Source of the DNA: Sycobia sp. Sy_11
Taxonomy: Eukaryota > Arthropoda > Insecta > Hymenoptera > Epichrysomallidae
Direction of reading: 5' to 3'
Length of the DNA: 64,000 bases
Assembly: GCA_018907035.1 (NCBI GenBank)
Contig: JACCIC010000385.1
Span: 1-64,000, forward strand
Both the position numbers and the translations under genes were made by a program. Below are positions 31,387 to 42,518 of the stretch, piece by piece. The notes beneath the pieces were generated by a model. It saw only the letters and a list, made by a program, of their open reading frames with translations, ran no database searches and had not been told where the DNA came from. Position 1 is the first letter of the stretch. Each line of letters begins with the position of its first letter.

Positions 31387-32650
31387 AGAGGTACTCGTGA
31401 GAGAATGGCCCAGAGGGGCCAAGACGCTCAGGCTGGAGATACCTGAGTAGTTAGGCAAAGAGCCAATTACAGGCGAAGAACTGAGGCGCGCGTTAGAAGA
31501 TCTAGAGAGAAAAACGGGTGCTCGATCAACTGAGGTCAGAGTGGATGCGGCCAGAGACCGATTGGAATTATTCAGGCAGCAAAAAGAGGCTAATTAAGAG
31601 CTGATCAAAAATATGATCACACATTTAAATGAAACAATGCGCCTGTATGCGCTAAACTTAGATGCTATAAAAGAGACGGAATCGAAACCTACGCCAGAGA
31701 TTAAAAGCGTAGAAGTGGTCGAGGTCAAAGACCATGTGAGGCAATGTGACGAGATAAGAAAGAACGTGGCCGACGTCATGTAAAGAGCTGACGAAATTGA
31801 AAGCTCAATCCAGCAATATACTGAGTATTGGAATGAGCCTATACCTAATTCATTTACAATAAACGGAAAACAAAGACCCACACCTGTATTTTCTCAGGGT
31901 ATGGTGGTAAATGATTATGAGATTCAGCAAGAAAACGTAAGTATGATTTTGAATAAAATTAATAAAATATATGATATAAATAACATTGATAAAAATATAC
32001 ATAATAATATTGATAAAAATTTGCATAACAAAATTGAGAAAAATATACATGATAATATTGATGAAAATACAAATGATAAAGTTGACAGAAATATTTTTGA
32101 TAATAATGATATAATTGATTTAGAAGTTATGGATTCTATTAAAAGAGATATAAGAAATGAGAAAAGAGATGAGGAAAAACGTTAAAAAAGGTCAATGAAA
32201 ACAGTAATAAAGAGAACAGTTTTGATCAGACGAATATAGATGAAATGATAGAGAAAACTGTTGAAAAAATTCTTGAGAAACGTTGGAAAGAAAAATTGAA
32301 AGATGACAGAGTAGAACTATTAGCTGAGAAATTAGACGGTGTAATCAGCAAAGACAGCGGCATTGCTAAAAAAAAAATTCCCGCTAGAAATGAGATACGA
32401 TATATTTAATGATTACTTGTCAATAGAATTAAAAACAAAGAGATTGAATTATGTGTTGAATAAAGAATCAATAGAATTTGAGAAATATTCTGAAAGAAAG
32501 ATAGAAGTAGACGAATACCGCGTGCGCGAAATAATTATTAATCATATAGATATTTGTTATTACCAAAAGATTTTAGAAGTCAAATCACCGAGAAAAATTT
32601 TGGAAAAGCTAGAAGAATATAAAAGGTTAGAGTTGTAGAATCACTAGAGT
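31387..32650 (+). pseudogene. gag: Copia gag remnant (coiled and Asn/Lys-rich region)
   Basis: The segments are broken by stops at 31384, 31448, 31594, 31780 and 32183 plus frame changes. They include a helical Glu/Arg-rich part, then an Asn/Ile/Asp/Lys repeat-like stretch (31945-32110; NIDKNIHNN-type units), then a gag-like helical segment RLNYVLNKESIEFEKYSERK (about 32432-32492) with NHIDICYYQKILEVKSPRK. The latter fits the copia gag capsid pattern. No zinc knuckle is seen. Confidence 0.6.
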
Positions 32651-35640
32651 CTCCGCGAGAAAGGAATTATATAAATTGAAATATATACCGGGAAAAGAGA
32701 AAGCCGCGGACTTGATTTTTGGATTAAATTCGAGGACCAAATTAGAGATTTTGAAAATGCTCCGCATTCAAGTAAACTATCGTACGATAAGAAGCGGGAT
32801 ATATTCTATAATGCTGTGTCAGGTGCATTGCCAGAAACTGTCTTGGCTGATTGCTTGTATTTTGGTACGATGATCTCTTGACAACTATAAATGATAGAAT
32901 TATTAGTCCAATAGAAGTTTTACCGGAAACCGAGGAGGTAGAATATCAGAAATTAATTAACGAGCAGGAAAAGAAAAACACACAAAAAGTTAGGAACGGA
33001 ATGACGTGACATCGTAGACTAGAACATGTTTCAAGCAAATACATGATAGAATACGCGAAACGTAACAGAAACATATTAAGTAAGACCGATTTGTCAAATC
33101 TGATAGAAATTGAGCAGTGTGAGACGTGTTTAACCACTAAGAGTGTTATATTGCCATTTAATTCAATCAGACAGCGAGCAGACAGACCACTAAAGATTAT
33201 TGATGCAGACACGATGGGACCAAACAGTCTAGTTGCTTATCCGAAATGATACAAATTCATACTAGTATTAGTAGATGACTTTTCCAGAGTAGGATTAGCT
33301 TATCCTATGAAACATAAGAATGAAACATGCGAATACTTAGAAAGGGGAATTAGAAGTTTTAGAAATGTTCTAGGGATAGATGAAAATATATGCTTTCTTA
33401 GATGCGACAAAGGCACTGAATTTACTGGTGCTGTTATGGTAAATTTATTAAATAAGATAGGAGCTGAATTGCAGTTAGCCAGTCCCGATTCACCTCAGCA
33501 CGATGGAGTAGCTGAGCGGTCCAATAGAACAATTGAGAATAAAGTTAGGTCGTTCATGCTTGATTCAGGACTTCCCGGAGGAAGGTGGGACCTTGTGGTT
33601 AAAACAGCTGTGTTTCTGTATAACAGAACACCGCATAAGTCGATCAATTTTGAAATACCACTCAAAAAGCTAGCAAAAGAGTTTAAAACAGATCATAATA
33701 GGTGGAGAAGGTTTGGGTGCTTAAAAGTTTTTAGAAAACGAGAAGAGCTACCTCTAAGTTCAGTTCGACGGCAATAAGAGGTTATCTGCTAGGATACGCG
33801 ACTACAGGCTATTATATATGTACCCGAACAAATTAAAATTTTTGAGTCATGAGATGTTAGATTCGTAGAAAATTTAGTTTATAAAGATTATTACGGTGAC
33901 AGTCCAAGTTCTGATTTCAGACTATCTGAATCCGAAAATGGAACCCGAACTGAGAAAGAAATCACCGAAAATCACGAAGACTTGCCTATAAGCGCCAGAC
34001 TAAGAAGTTATAATGCGACAAAACAGAACGTCACATTATTCTCTTTAGATTCGATAGATGTTAGTTTAAACGATGATGTGAAATACCAGTCGTTACTAGC
34101 TAAGGTAAATGGCGATCCGAAATCTTATAAAGAGGCTGTTAGTTCGACCGCGAACAAATTGTTGGAAAAAGCGATACAAACAGAGATAAATTCGTTAGTA
34201 GTCAAAGGGGTTCTCTCAGACATCAGCAAAACTGAAATGTACAAACAGCAGCGCAAACCAAATATCTTAGATTCTAGGTGGGTTTTTAAAAGAAAAACCG
34301 ATAATCAAGGCAGAATTACTCATTAGGTCAGACTAGTCATTTAAGGCTTTAAGGATAGGAATACTTATGATAGTAGAGAAACATACGCGCCTGTATTCAG
34401 ATTAATTCTAGTCAGGTCGTTCTTAGCAATAGCTAATAAATTTAATTTGCGACTAAAACAGTTAGACGTCGAAACGGCATTCCTGTATGGCGGCATTGAA
34501 GAGGATACACATCTTAGATTTCTGGAAGGATTAACTTCAGATCTAAAACGGGTAAATAATAATATACTGAAACTAGAGAAATCTCTTCACGGACTTAAAA
34601 TCAGCCCGAAGCGCTGGAATATAAAATTTACAGAGGTTATTAGTAGACTAGGATTTGAATATAGTGACATGGATCCGTGCTTATTTGTAAAAAATTGCAG
34701 CTTGGGAATAATAGTAGTTTTACTATATGTAGATGACATATTGATAATGGGTCACAATGAGAGCGGGATTAATCGAGTTATATGTAAGTTAGCCGTAGAA
34801 TTTCAAATTAAAGAATTCGACACCCGGAAAGAGTTTTTAGGAACCAATATAGATAGAGATTGCGAAAGAAGGGTCTTAAAATTAACTCAGGTGAAATTTA
34901 TCGAGGAAATGATGAAAAGTTTCGGATTTAGTAACAGTAGAACCGTAAATTCTCCCATAGCAGTGACGGATGAAACCTATAGAAAACGAAAGAATCGTGG
35001 AAAAGATACCGAAAAATTAGAAAACATTCCTAATACTTTGTATAGAGAAATAGTAGGATCGTTGATGTATTTGGTGAATTCCACGCGTCCAGATATTTCT
35101 TATACTGTTAACGTGCTTAGCCGGCATCAAGTCAATTCTACTGCAAACGAAAGGAATATGATTAGTAGACTGTTTCAATATCTCTTAGGAACGAAAGAAT
35201 GAGGCTTGGCGTTTCGAGGTCAAGACGCTTAGTAGCATTCTCAGACGCGAGTCTATCAGATTGAAGAGGCGTATTAATGACATGCGGTTTTGTTATTAGG
35301 TTATTTGGCGATACTGTAGGATGGAAAACGTAAAAACAACCGAATGTTGCACTATCTACATGTCAGGCAGTATATGTCGCGATGAGTAAGACATGTCAAG
35401 AGCTGATAGCTTTACACAATTCATTTAGGATCATTTTAAGGCGAGATCTGTATCCGATAAAATTATTCTGTGATAACTTAGCAGCTCAGGCGCGCGCCAA
35501 AACCGACGGTAGTAATTGATTGGGTCATATGACGGACAGAAAGGAACATTATATCAAAGAATGTGTTAGCAAGAAGTTGGTTAATATGGAATGGGTTAAA
35601 TCTTTGATCAACTCGCGGATATATTTACGAAAAGTTTGAG
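32651..35640 (+). pseudogene. pol: Copia pol: integrase, reverse transcriptase, RNase H remnants
   Basis: A GAG-pre-integrase zinc region (H..H..C..C, about 33020-33130) precedes the integrase core. The triad lies in IIDADTMGP (about 33197), LRCDKGTEF (about 33398) and DGVAERSNRT (about 33500). Reverse transcriptase runs about 34200-35200: ILDSRWVFKRK, QLDVETAFLYGG (motif A Asp) and VVLLYVDDILI (about 34706-34740, YVDD). The long frame 34447-35202 is open and ends LFQYLLGTKE. RNase H continues to about 35630 in broken form. Stops at 33247, 33775, 34324 and 34342 and frame changes show inactivation, though catalytic residues are largely kept. Confidence 0.9.
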
Positions 35641-36054
35641 GCAGGACCCTCATTGTAGGCTAACAAAACTAATATTAAATTATTAAAACCGACATATGTT
35701 TTCAGATGAGTGCGAAAGCACCTGACGTGATAATGGAAATTAAAACAAATTACATTCATGCCAATAGCATCTTATATATCCAATCTGCAATTGAGATCGA
35801 AGAATTTTTAATTAACAGTTGAATCTAGACATAAATATATATATACGAACCTGGCAATATGTTGCAGAAATAAGAAGCTACTTAATTAATTAAAGCATTT
35901 TACGAATATACATGTATTCATTTAATTGTACCTATAGTCTTAAATTTAATTACATGTATTATATTAATTTGGTATGCGCGTAACTTGAATGAATGACAAT
36001 AAAGCAAGTGTGTCCGAAGTTCGTATGAAAGAGGCGTGCGCTTGCTGTAGAGAG

Positions 36055-36286
36055 TGTTGGAATATAGAGGCTTTATGCGCAGCGTCCTCCGTGCCGTCTT
36101 AGCACATGATATATATATATATGTGTGTGTGTGCGTGCGAATGCGCCGCTCGGCCGCTTCACGCAGCCTCGCGGCTAATCATTCCCTTTAGACTAGTAGA
36201 TCAGTATAGACGCTTATTGATAAAGATCAGTTGAATTGCTAAGTATTATCTCTGCGTATTATTTATTAATCATCCACCTATTCCAT

Positions 36287-36288
<2 letters not shown>
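36055..36288 (+). repeat. 3' LTR of copia element
   Basis: A 234-bp match of the 5' LTR in direct orientation, differing by scattered substitutions and a longer TATA/TGTG stretch. It is followed by the ATATA duplication and an (AT)n tract to 36333. Between pol and this LTR (35641-36054) I see no coding sequence. Confidence 0.92.

Positions 36289-36333
<45 letters not shown>
36289..36333 (+). repeat. (AT)n microsatellite at copia right flank
   Basis: A pure AT tract of about 45 bp; the copia target ATATA is part of it. Confidence 0.95.
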
Positions 36334-36334
<1 letters not shown>

Positions 36335-36611
36335 TTTTTCTGGGGCTAGGGGGAGTATGGGGAATAAACGAAGCCTCCAGGTCTATAACGAGGTATCTGA
36401 ACATTGCTCGGTGCATGCTACTTCGTGGCTCCTGCTCAGCCCGCCACTAAGTTCTTTTCTCAAGAACTAAAACACGTCAGAGCCCGTGCACTCAGGATCA
36501 CGACTTTGTTCGGGGCTAGGAGTGAGACCACTGAGCTTTAACGGAGCGCTGCGCAACCAGGATCAAGACTTACTAAGGTGCAAGAAGGAGTTTTGGCGAG
36601 GTCACTGTTCT
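36334..36611 (+). repeat. Left part of a tandem array split by the TTAA transposon
   Basis: It contains units with TTTAACGGAGCGCTGCGCAACC followed by AGGATCAAG (36535-36570). Matching units occur after the transposon at 38246-38440. The first 200 bp include GGGGCTAGG twice and nothing coding. Confidence 0.6.
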
Positions 36612-36615
36612 TTAA

Positions 36616-38245
36616 GGCAGTAGTCTACTTTACAACTTTAAAAAAAAAGGTTTTTTTTCTTACATTTTTCGAAAGTAAATATATTCAAGAATGTTAGCTC
36701 AAAATTTTAGAAAGATTCAGGTAGTCTAACTATACTTTTTCACCTTTCGAACGCACTTATCTGAGCGCGCTATTTCGACCAGCCCAGCGCGCGCGCCGGA
36801 TAAGCCATCTACCTGGCCTTATTCTCTGCAGGAGCTATTCCCCTATTGTAAATCATTACACCTATATATATTCTCATCAAAATATATACCTTTGCTTCTC
36901 AATAATACTTTTCCTTTATAATTTTGCTTTTGTATTTCAGTTCTATATTGCAGTAGTGGAGAATCAGTGGTGATTCGAAGTTCAAAAGTGAAGTATCTAT
37001 CTATTCGCAATGGATACGAAAAAAGTGTATCGTGCACAGAAAACTTCTAGTCGCCCATCTAGAACTAGAAAACGTTCTTTTCATGGAAAAAGATTCACTG
37101 ACGAAGGAGGTAGTAACACGAGTACGTCAGCAGCAAAACTGAAAAAGTCTAAGGATCCGAGTTTTGATGTGAAAGTTGATTATACTGGTGGTTATTCTTT
37201 TATTCATTTTTTTACTGTGATTTCAATGCTATCACAGTGGGCAGAGTGTTCTGTTTCGATCTACGAAGATCTAACAAAAACGGAATTGTTTGAGAGATGT
37301 TTGGGCAGAAACACTCAAAATAACAATGAGCGTTTCAACTCAACCGTTTGGGCTATGGCACTGAAGCATGTTTATAATGGAAAAAAAATCGTTAAAATTG
37401 TATGCCTCACTGCTGCCTGTATTTTTAATGAAGGATTCATCCCACTTTTGATAATAATAGAAACTATGGACCTGAAAATCGGCCAAACCGCCATGCAGTT
37501 CTCCAATATGTGCGACCAACAGCGTATCGTTCGAGAGAATCGCCGCTCGACCGAGGCTTCTAAGGAGAGAAAAACTCAAAAAGCAGGCTAAACTAGATGA
37601 AAATACTCGCCTGGAACAAGTTGAAGGCATATTGTATGGCCCAGGCATCGCTGATAGAGCGTAAGATAATTTTTTCTACGATTTTTTACTTACAAAAACT
37701 TTAAACGCGTTTTTCTCAAAACAGCGTTTTCAAGTACCGTGGTTGTGAAAACTAAAAAACTATTGAACCGATCCTTATGAAATTTTGAATACATATTCTG
37801 TATATTTGTATCAACCGTTCTAACTACAATCAACTTAAAATTTTAATTCTAACTAAATTTTTATTCCAAAAAAAGACGGAAAAAAGCAATTTTATTCTTT
37901 CGTATTTTAGCCGCCATTTTGTTGATTTTGCACATAAATAAAATATTCTAGTTAGATCGGTTTCTAGAGTCATACTGAACATATAATTATTGGATTTTTT
38001 TGTTTTAGACTATCCGTTGGCAAGATTTTACGACCACGACAACGTTACCTACTTCTTGAGGTGTTGGCTTTGACCATACATTACATGTTATAAAAATGTA
38101 TAAAATAAATAAAAAAATTTTTTTATGTACTTCAAAAGTGTATTTATTAAGCATTTCAAATCTAACATCCATATCTTCAATATCATTCTCAGAAAAATTT
38201 CACAAAAATAGCGTTTTTTTCGAGTGTCTAAAGTACAATACTGCC
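36616..38245 (+). mobile_element. TTAA-target (Kolobok-like) DNA transposon, deletion derivative
   Basis: The terminal inverted repeats GGCAGTAGTCTACTTTA (36616) and GGCAGTATTGTACTTTA (reverse complement of the right end, 38245) are flanked by TTAA at 36612-36615 and 38246-38249. TTAA duplication is shared by Kolobok and piggyBac; the ends lack piggyBac's CCC start, so Kolobok-like is preferred. The pre-insertion array unit is reconstituted across the TTAA. A truncated inverted copy is at 21950-22590. Confidence 0.8.
37010..37664 (+). pseudogene. Transposase-like protein of the TTAA element, internally deleted
   Basis: The frame starts at ATG 37010 with a basic N terminus (RAQKTSSRPSRTRKRSF) and SFIHFFTVISMLSQWAEC. 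It then passes abruptly to a C-terminal domain with ERCLGRNTQNNNERFNSTVW (about 37291-37350), CIFNEGFIPLL and QQRIVRENRRSTEASKER. One base near 37575 shifts the frame; the next frame completes an acidic tail ending GPGIADRA at 37664. I recognise the CLxGxTQNxNExFN block as recurrent in insect transposon proteins but do not recall an established family name. The catalytic core is missing, so this is a nonautonomous derivative. Confidence 0.65.
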
Positions 38246-38440
38246 TTAATGGAGCGCAGCGCAACCAGGATCAAGTCATGCCAGGAAAAAAGAGAGGAGT
38301 TTTAGTGATGCCGCTGGTCTTTAATGGAGTAGCTAACACCAGGATCAAGCTTCACTAGTATTCGGTCGGGATAATAGAGTCTGCTGGTCTTTAACGGAGC
38401 GCTGTGCAACCAGGAATGCGACTCTACTATTTAGGATTTT
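38246..38440 (+). repeat. Right part of the tandem array (TTTAAYGGAG... units)
   Basis: Units start at about 38246, 38319 and 38391, each with (T)TTAAYGGAG and, in two of them, GCGCAACCAGGA or a close variant. They match units at 36535-36611. Spacing is roughly 73 bp. Beyond this, 38441-38693 holds AT-rich sequence without a recognisable feature. Confidence 0.65.
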
Positions 38441-38693
38441 CGGACGGGTAAGATTGCTAGAGTTCTGGAGTCGTGATAGCTCTAGAGAGCTTCTTTCGGC
38501 CTTATCGCCGATAGAACTGCTTTTGGGGCGGAAAATTCGTAATAAAGGTATTATAATTATAATAATTATAATATTAATTTGTAATCTTGTCCTTGAGGTC
38601 GTTCCTGTTATGATAATAATTTCGACGCTGTCACTTATAATACGTGACTTAGTTCTCTCAGATGTTTATTAAAATAATAATGATAATTTATTA

Positions 38694-39668
38694 TATCAGG
38701 TATGTGAATAAGTCTTTCCCGTTTTTTTTCAAATTTTGAGCCTTTATTGTGATAAAATGGCTACAAATGAATTATTGAAAGTATTGCCCATCGCTAGCTA
38801 CAACTTTTTCCCATCTTTCTGGCAACATACGAATCCCGTTGCGAAAAAATTCGACCGGTTTGGCCTCTATCCAGTCATCCACCCATTTTTTGGCTTCCTC
38901 GTAGGAATGGAAGTGCTGGTCAGCCAGGCCATGCGTCATCGATCTGAAGAGATGGTAATCAGACGGAGCAACGTCTGGACTATACGGCGGGTGGGGTAGG
39001 ACTTCCCATTTGAGCGTTTCTAAGTATGTTTTCACCGGCGGTGCAACATGTGGGCGAGCATTGTCATGTTGCAAAATAACTTTGTCGTGCCTGTCGGAGT
39101 ATTGTGGCCGTTTTTCTCGCAGTGCGCGGCTCAAACGCATCAATTGTCGTCGATAGACCTCGCCTGTGATCCTTTCATTCGGTTTCAGAAGCTCATAGTA
39201 AACCACACCTAGCTGGTCCCACCATATACAGAGCATGAGCTTGGCGCCATGAATATTTGGCTTGGCCGTCGATGATGATGCATGGCCGGGTAGTCCCCAT
39301 GATTTTCTTCGCTTCGGATTATCGTAACGTATCCACTTTTCATCGCCAGTCACGATACGATGCAGAAAACCCTTTCTTTTATGTCGCTGAAACAGCTGTT
39401 CGCAAGTGAAAAAACGCCGTTCGACGTCTCTCAGCTTCAGTTCGTACGGCACCCAATTTCCTTGCTTTTGGATCATTCCCATGGCTTTCAAATGATTGGA
39501 AATGGTTGTTCGGTCAACTCCCAATGCTTCAGCAAGTTCTTCTTGCGTTTGACAAGAATCTTCATCAAGCAAAGTCGTCAATTCTCGACCTTCAAAGATT
39601 TGCGGCCGCCCGGAACGCTCCTTGTCTTCCACGTCGAAATCACCGCTTAAACTTTTTTCACCATCATG
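38694..39668 (-). mobile_element. Mariner element, truncated at its 5' end
   Basis: The right end in the minus sense is intact: TATCAGGTATGTGAATAAG at 38694 is a mariner terminal repeat. The other end breaks off within the coding region near 39668, where gypsy-type sequence begins, so the second repeat and the N-terminal codons are lost. Confidence 0.8.
38772..39668 (-). pseudogene. Mariner transposase lacking about 50-60 N-terminal residues
   Basis: The frame is open from the truncation point (SGDFDVEDKERSGRP) to the stop at 38772. It has the GRP linker, second HTH (DRTTISNHLKAMG), WVPYELK, VTGDEKWI (first Asp), LQHDNARPHVA (second Asp) and YSPDVAPSDYHLF (third Asp at 34 residues). The catalytic domain is complete with no stop or frameshift, which is unusual in this window. 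The missing part includes the first HTH of the DNA-binding domain and the ATG; the apparent start is only a GTG codon. The sequence differs clearly from the other three mariners here, so it is a separate family. Confidence 0.9.
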
Positions 39669-40325
39669 GAGAAACTCGACCTTCGGTATATCTACTGATC
39701 GACTCTACAGGAAGAGATGCTGGTAAGCATCACGTCGCCGACCTGAAGCCCTATAATCAAGATCGCGATCCCGAAGTTGATTGCGGTTCCGGCACGGAAG
39801 AGTCTTCGGGCGAAGAGCGTGACTGCGATGCGCCTGATTGTAATGTCGAGACGAGCGAGTCAAAACCGCATTATAACACCACTGGAGAGTGTACGGCACC
39901 CCAACGATGCGCCTCATTGTAATCCTGATATGAGCGAGCGAAGTGATACCCGCGTTGGCAATGTCCCGCGATCTAACGCCGATGCCGCGCCGCGTACATT
40001 AAGGAGACCGCGTAGGACGCGAATCGTGACAAAAAGCAGGTCGCCTCAGGAAAGACCAGTGCTCAGCGTAACCGCAGAACCAATCCCCCCGTCGCACTCG
40101 GGTCCAGACTCCAGCCCGACAAATGGGTGCCTAGGCGCCGGCACTTCCACACTTCGACGCATCGGCGGAACTCTTCCACTCTCTCAACCCATCTAGACGC
40201 TTCTACTATTCTATCGAGTCCACCTCGTTGAGGGACCTACCTTGCATGGGTCAACTGTAGACCGCCAGAAGTTAAATAACCGCTTTCTTCCCTAGGGCCA
40301 AGAGATAGAAGCGCTATCGAGCAAA
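39669..40325 (+). pseudogene. Gypsy 2 pol C-terminal tail
   Basis: A frame containing GKHHVADLKPYNQD (about 39722-39763), the conserved end of gypsy integrases, continues as a Cys/Glu-rich tail. After a frame change near 39900 it continues as an Arg/Pro/Ser-rich disordered stretch ending about 40196. The upstream integrase is missing, replaced by the mariner. 40197-40325 is the link to the accessory frame. Confidence 0.6.
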
Positions 40326-41228
40326 GTGATCGCCTATATCCTCCGCTTGATACTGAAGACCGTTTTCCGGCGACTGGGGTTCCATGAAACGGATCCACCA
40401 ATCCACCAGCTGCCTCCAGCGCCCATGGGTGCCAACGACGCGGTATCGGAGAAGAGCCAGCGGCCAACGACCGAGTCACAATCAACGCCCCTTTGGCCAA
40501 GGGCCGTCCTGCCTGGCAGCATCCAAGCCTTATGCCGACGGCTGAACGAAGTTTACTTCCGTCGCCAAGAGCTGGAGGCTAAGGAGAAAATCGCCCTTCA
40601 AGAGCTGCACGAGTTCGTACAGAAGGCTCCACCCGCCCAACGGGAGCTACTAGAGCTCGTGGAGGTTAACTACCTTTCATGGGCCGAACAACGGCGAAAG
40701 GCCAACGCTATCGTCCACCGCTAGGTGGAAGCTGACGGAGAGGTGGAGAATCTCCGAAGGCGCGAACGAGGCGCGCGCCAGACGGCGGAGGAGTTCGAGG
40801 CGGCATGCCGCCTGGAGATACACCGCCTCCGGAGCGCGGTGATGCAGGCCACCCTTCCGGCCAATCCAACTACGGCAGGAAGTGCTCGCCCTTCGGTCAC
40901 GCAGGCGGCCCAGGCCCTTGAAGTCTTCCGCGCCAACACCGCCCTGGAGGCTCAATGTTTGCAGGCGAATATTAATAGGGTGTTCGCCCTGCGGAAGACG
41001 TCGGAGGCCCGGCATGAGCAGACTTCATTGCATTCGCCGTAGTTTGCGCTCATTCGTCTTGCTGTGCTGTAGCCGGTCGCGTGCTGTAACCAGTGTAAAC
41101 TGGAGTGCCTGCGCCGCGGTCGGGAGTGCCCCAATCAGCACAACCACCCCAACTACGAGGGACACGCCCCCAATCACATCGAAAAGCGTAGTTGCTCACA
41201 AGGTGCGAAACGGCCCAGCGCGAAATGA
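40326..41228 (+). pseudogene. Gypsy 2 accessory frame: coiled coil plus Cys-rich tail, three TAG stops
   Basis: A single frame runs 301 codons, interrupted only by TAG at 40722, 41040 and 41070. Residues about 60-135 and 140-230 are strongly helical (LEAKEKIALQELHEF; LEIHRLRSAVMQA). The end carries CCNQCKLECLRRGRECPNQHNH (41082-41147 region), a zinc-binding-like cluster. It lies downstream of a gypsy pol end, in the env position. It has no signal peptide or membrane segment. Function unknown; a nucleic-acid-binding role is possible from the Cys/His cluster. Similar Cys-rich endings occur in the accessory frame of gypsy 1. Confidence 0.5.
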
Positions 41229-41481
41229 ACTACTGAGGAGGAACGAAGCGGAACACTCCGAACTCCAATGTAGTTTATCATTCATAAAGGAGCTCTCTAA
41301 AAACTAATTTGTTTCGGAAGAGAGTTTTCTTACTCGTCCTCCCCTTATCCAGAGATTCCCCAGCTATGTATTGTAGTTTAAATAAAATTATCATATTCTG
41401 ACACAATGGTCAAAAGAAGAAAAAGATGTTGGATCGAACTGCCACGTTCTGGCAACCAGCGTCTGGAGGGGGCGGGGAGCG
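41229..41481. other. Noncoding junction between gypsy 2 and the inverted repeat
   Basis: Moderately AT-rich, with AATAAAATTATC at about 41380 that could be a poly(A) signal for the element. No LTR partner is recognised. Confidence 0.3.
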
Positions 41482-41543
41482 TGTGACAGGGATCGCAAGC
41501 GCCGCTTACGCTTGCTATCCCACGTCCCTATGCTCTCTCTCCC
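41482..41543 (+). repeat. 62-bp inverted repeat, copy 1, containing a hairpin
   Basis: It starts TGTGACAGGGATCGC. It matches the reverse complement of 48217-48278 at 58 of 62 positions. Internally GGGATCGCAAGCG and CGCTTGCTATCCC form 13-bp hairpin arms around a 7-base loop. Confidence 0.85.
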
Positions 41544-41599
41544 GAGGCAACGGTACACTTATCAACCACTTAAATGGCCCTTCGAATTTCGAGGCAAGA

Positions 41600-42387
41600 T
41601 TGGCGCTGACGCCTTGTATGCCAGTCGAGAGAATGCGATTACGCCGCCATACGCGATCGTATTATAGTAGTGAGCTTGCTTTGCCTGTGCTTTCTGCGAG
41701 TTTTCCGCTGCCATTAGATGGAGATCAGATAACTTGTCCATGCGCTTTTTCCAATGCTGTAGAGCAGCCTCTTTTTGCGCAACCTATACGCGCTGCTCTT
41801 TCTGGCGACGATGCATGCCAGGAACTGAGGGGTGACGACCCGTGGAAGGATGGACTTACGTCAATAAAGTCTTGTACGGATGTGTTGCACGCGAATATAA
41901 ACTCGGCAATATGCGCGTTCCAAGTGCTATGAGACTCCTCAATGAAGGAGATTATCGTAGTCTTTGGTGTCCTATTGACTGTCTCTACCTAATTGGCTTG
42001 AGCGTGATAAGGGTGTATCGATGAATGCTCTACTCCACGCTCCACAAGGAATTTCTCGCTGATCTTATTACGAAATTCGGAACTGTTGTCGGATATGAAT
42101 ACTTCGGGCGTACCAAAGCGTATAAATATGCGATCTTTCAACTCGCGGCGAATCGTTTGCGCATTCGCCTTTCGAATAGGTATACGCTCTACCCAGCTAG
42201 TGAATAGATCCATGAAGACGAGTAAGTACTGGTAACCTTGGGTAGATAGTGGAATCAGATCCATCACGTCCTCAGCTACTACTGCTCCAGGGCGGGTGAC
42301 CGTTCGATGGTCCATCAGGCAAGCTGATGCAATCTGCTGTACCTTACATTGTTCGCACTCGGTGCAGTCAAGGACAAATTGTGTCAC
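41600..42387 (-). pseudogene. Gypsy 3 integrase
   Basis: The minus-strand frame from 42387 covers the integrase zinc-region end (CTECEQCK), VVAEDVMDLIPL (first Asp), VFISDNSSEFRN (second Asp) and HPYHAQAN. A single TAG at about 41991 follows, after which the same frame continues with VETVNRTPK (Glu) and WNAHIAEFIFACNTS to a stop near 41720. All three catalytic acids are therefore present but one stop intervenes. The C-terminal DLKPY region is absent. Confidence 0.8.
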
Positions 42388-42518
42388 ATCTTTATTTAAC
42401 GAGGGCCAATAGTATGATAGTGCGATACGGTCATATGTCTTATGGCGTCCGAAATGGCCAGCTGTGGGCTCTTCATAACATTCATGAAGAACGGTACGAC
42501 GATCTTCTTTAGGTACGA

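Larger units (their letters stand above)
28056..36288 (+). mobile_element. Copia (Ty1) element, complete boundaries, decayed coding region
   Basis: The LTRs are 28056-28282 and 36055-36288. Both begin TGTTGGAATATAGAGG and end CCTATTCCATCA. The 5-bp duplication ATATA is at 28051-28055 and 36289-36293. GGTTATTGGGCC follows the 5' LTR, the copia-type primer-binding position that in Drosophila copia uses initiator tRNA-Met. The length, 8.2 kb, exceeds the usual 5 kb largely because about 2.9 kb separates the LTR from gag. Confidence 0.92.

Noticed and set aside
36616..38245. piggyBac element
   Set aside because: TTAA flanks fit, but the ends do not start with CCC and the protein fragment lacks piggyBac motifs.
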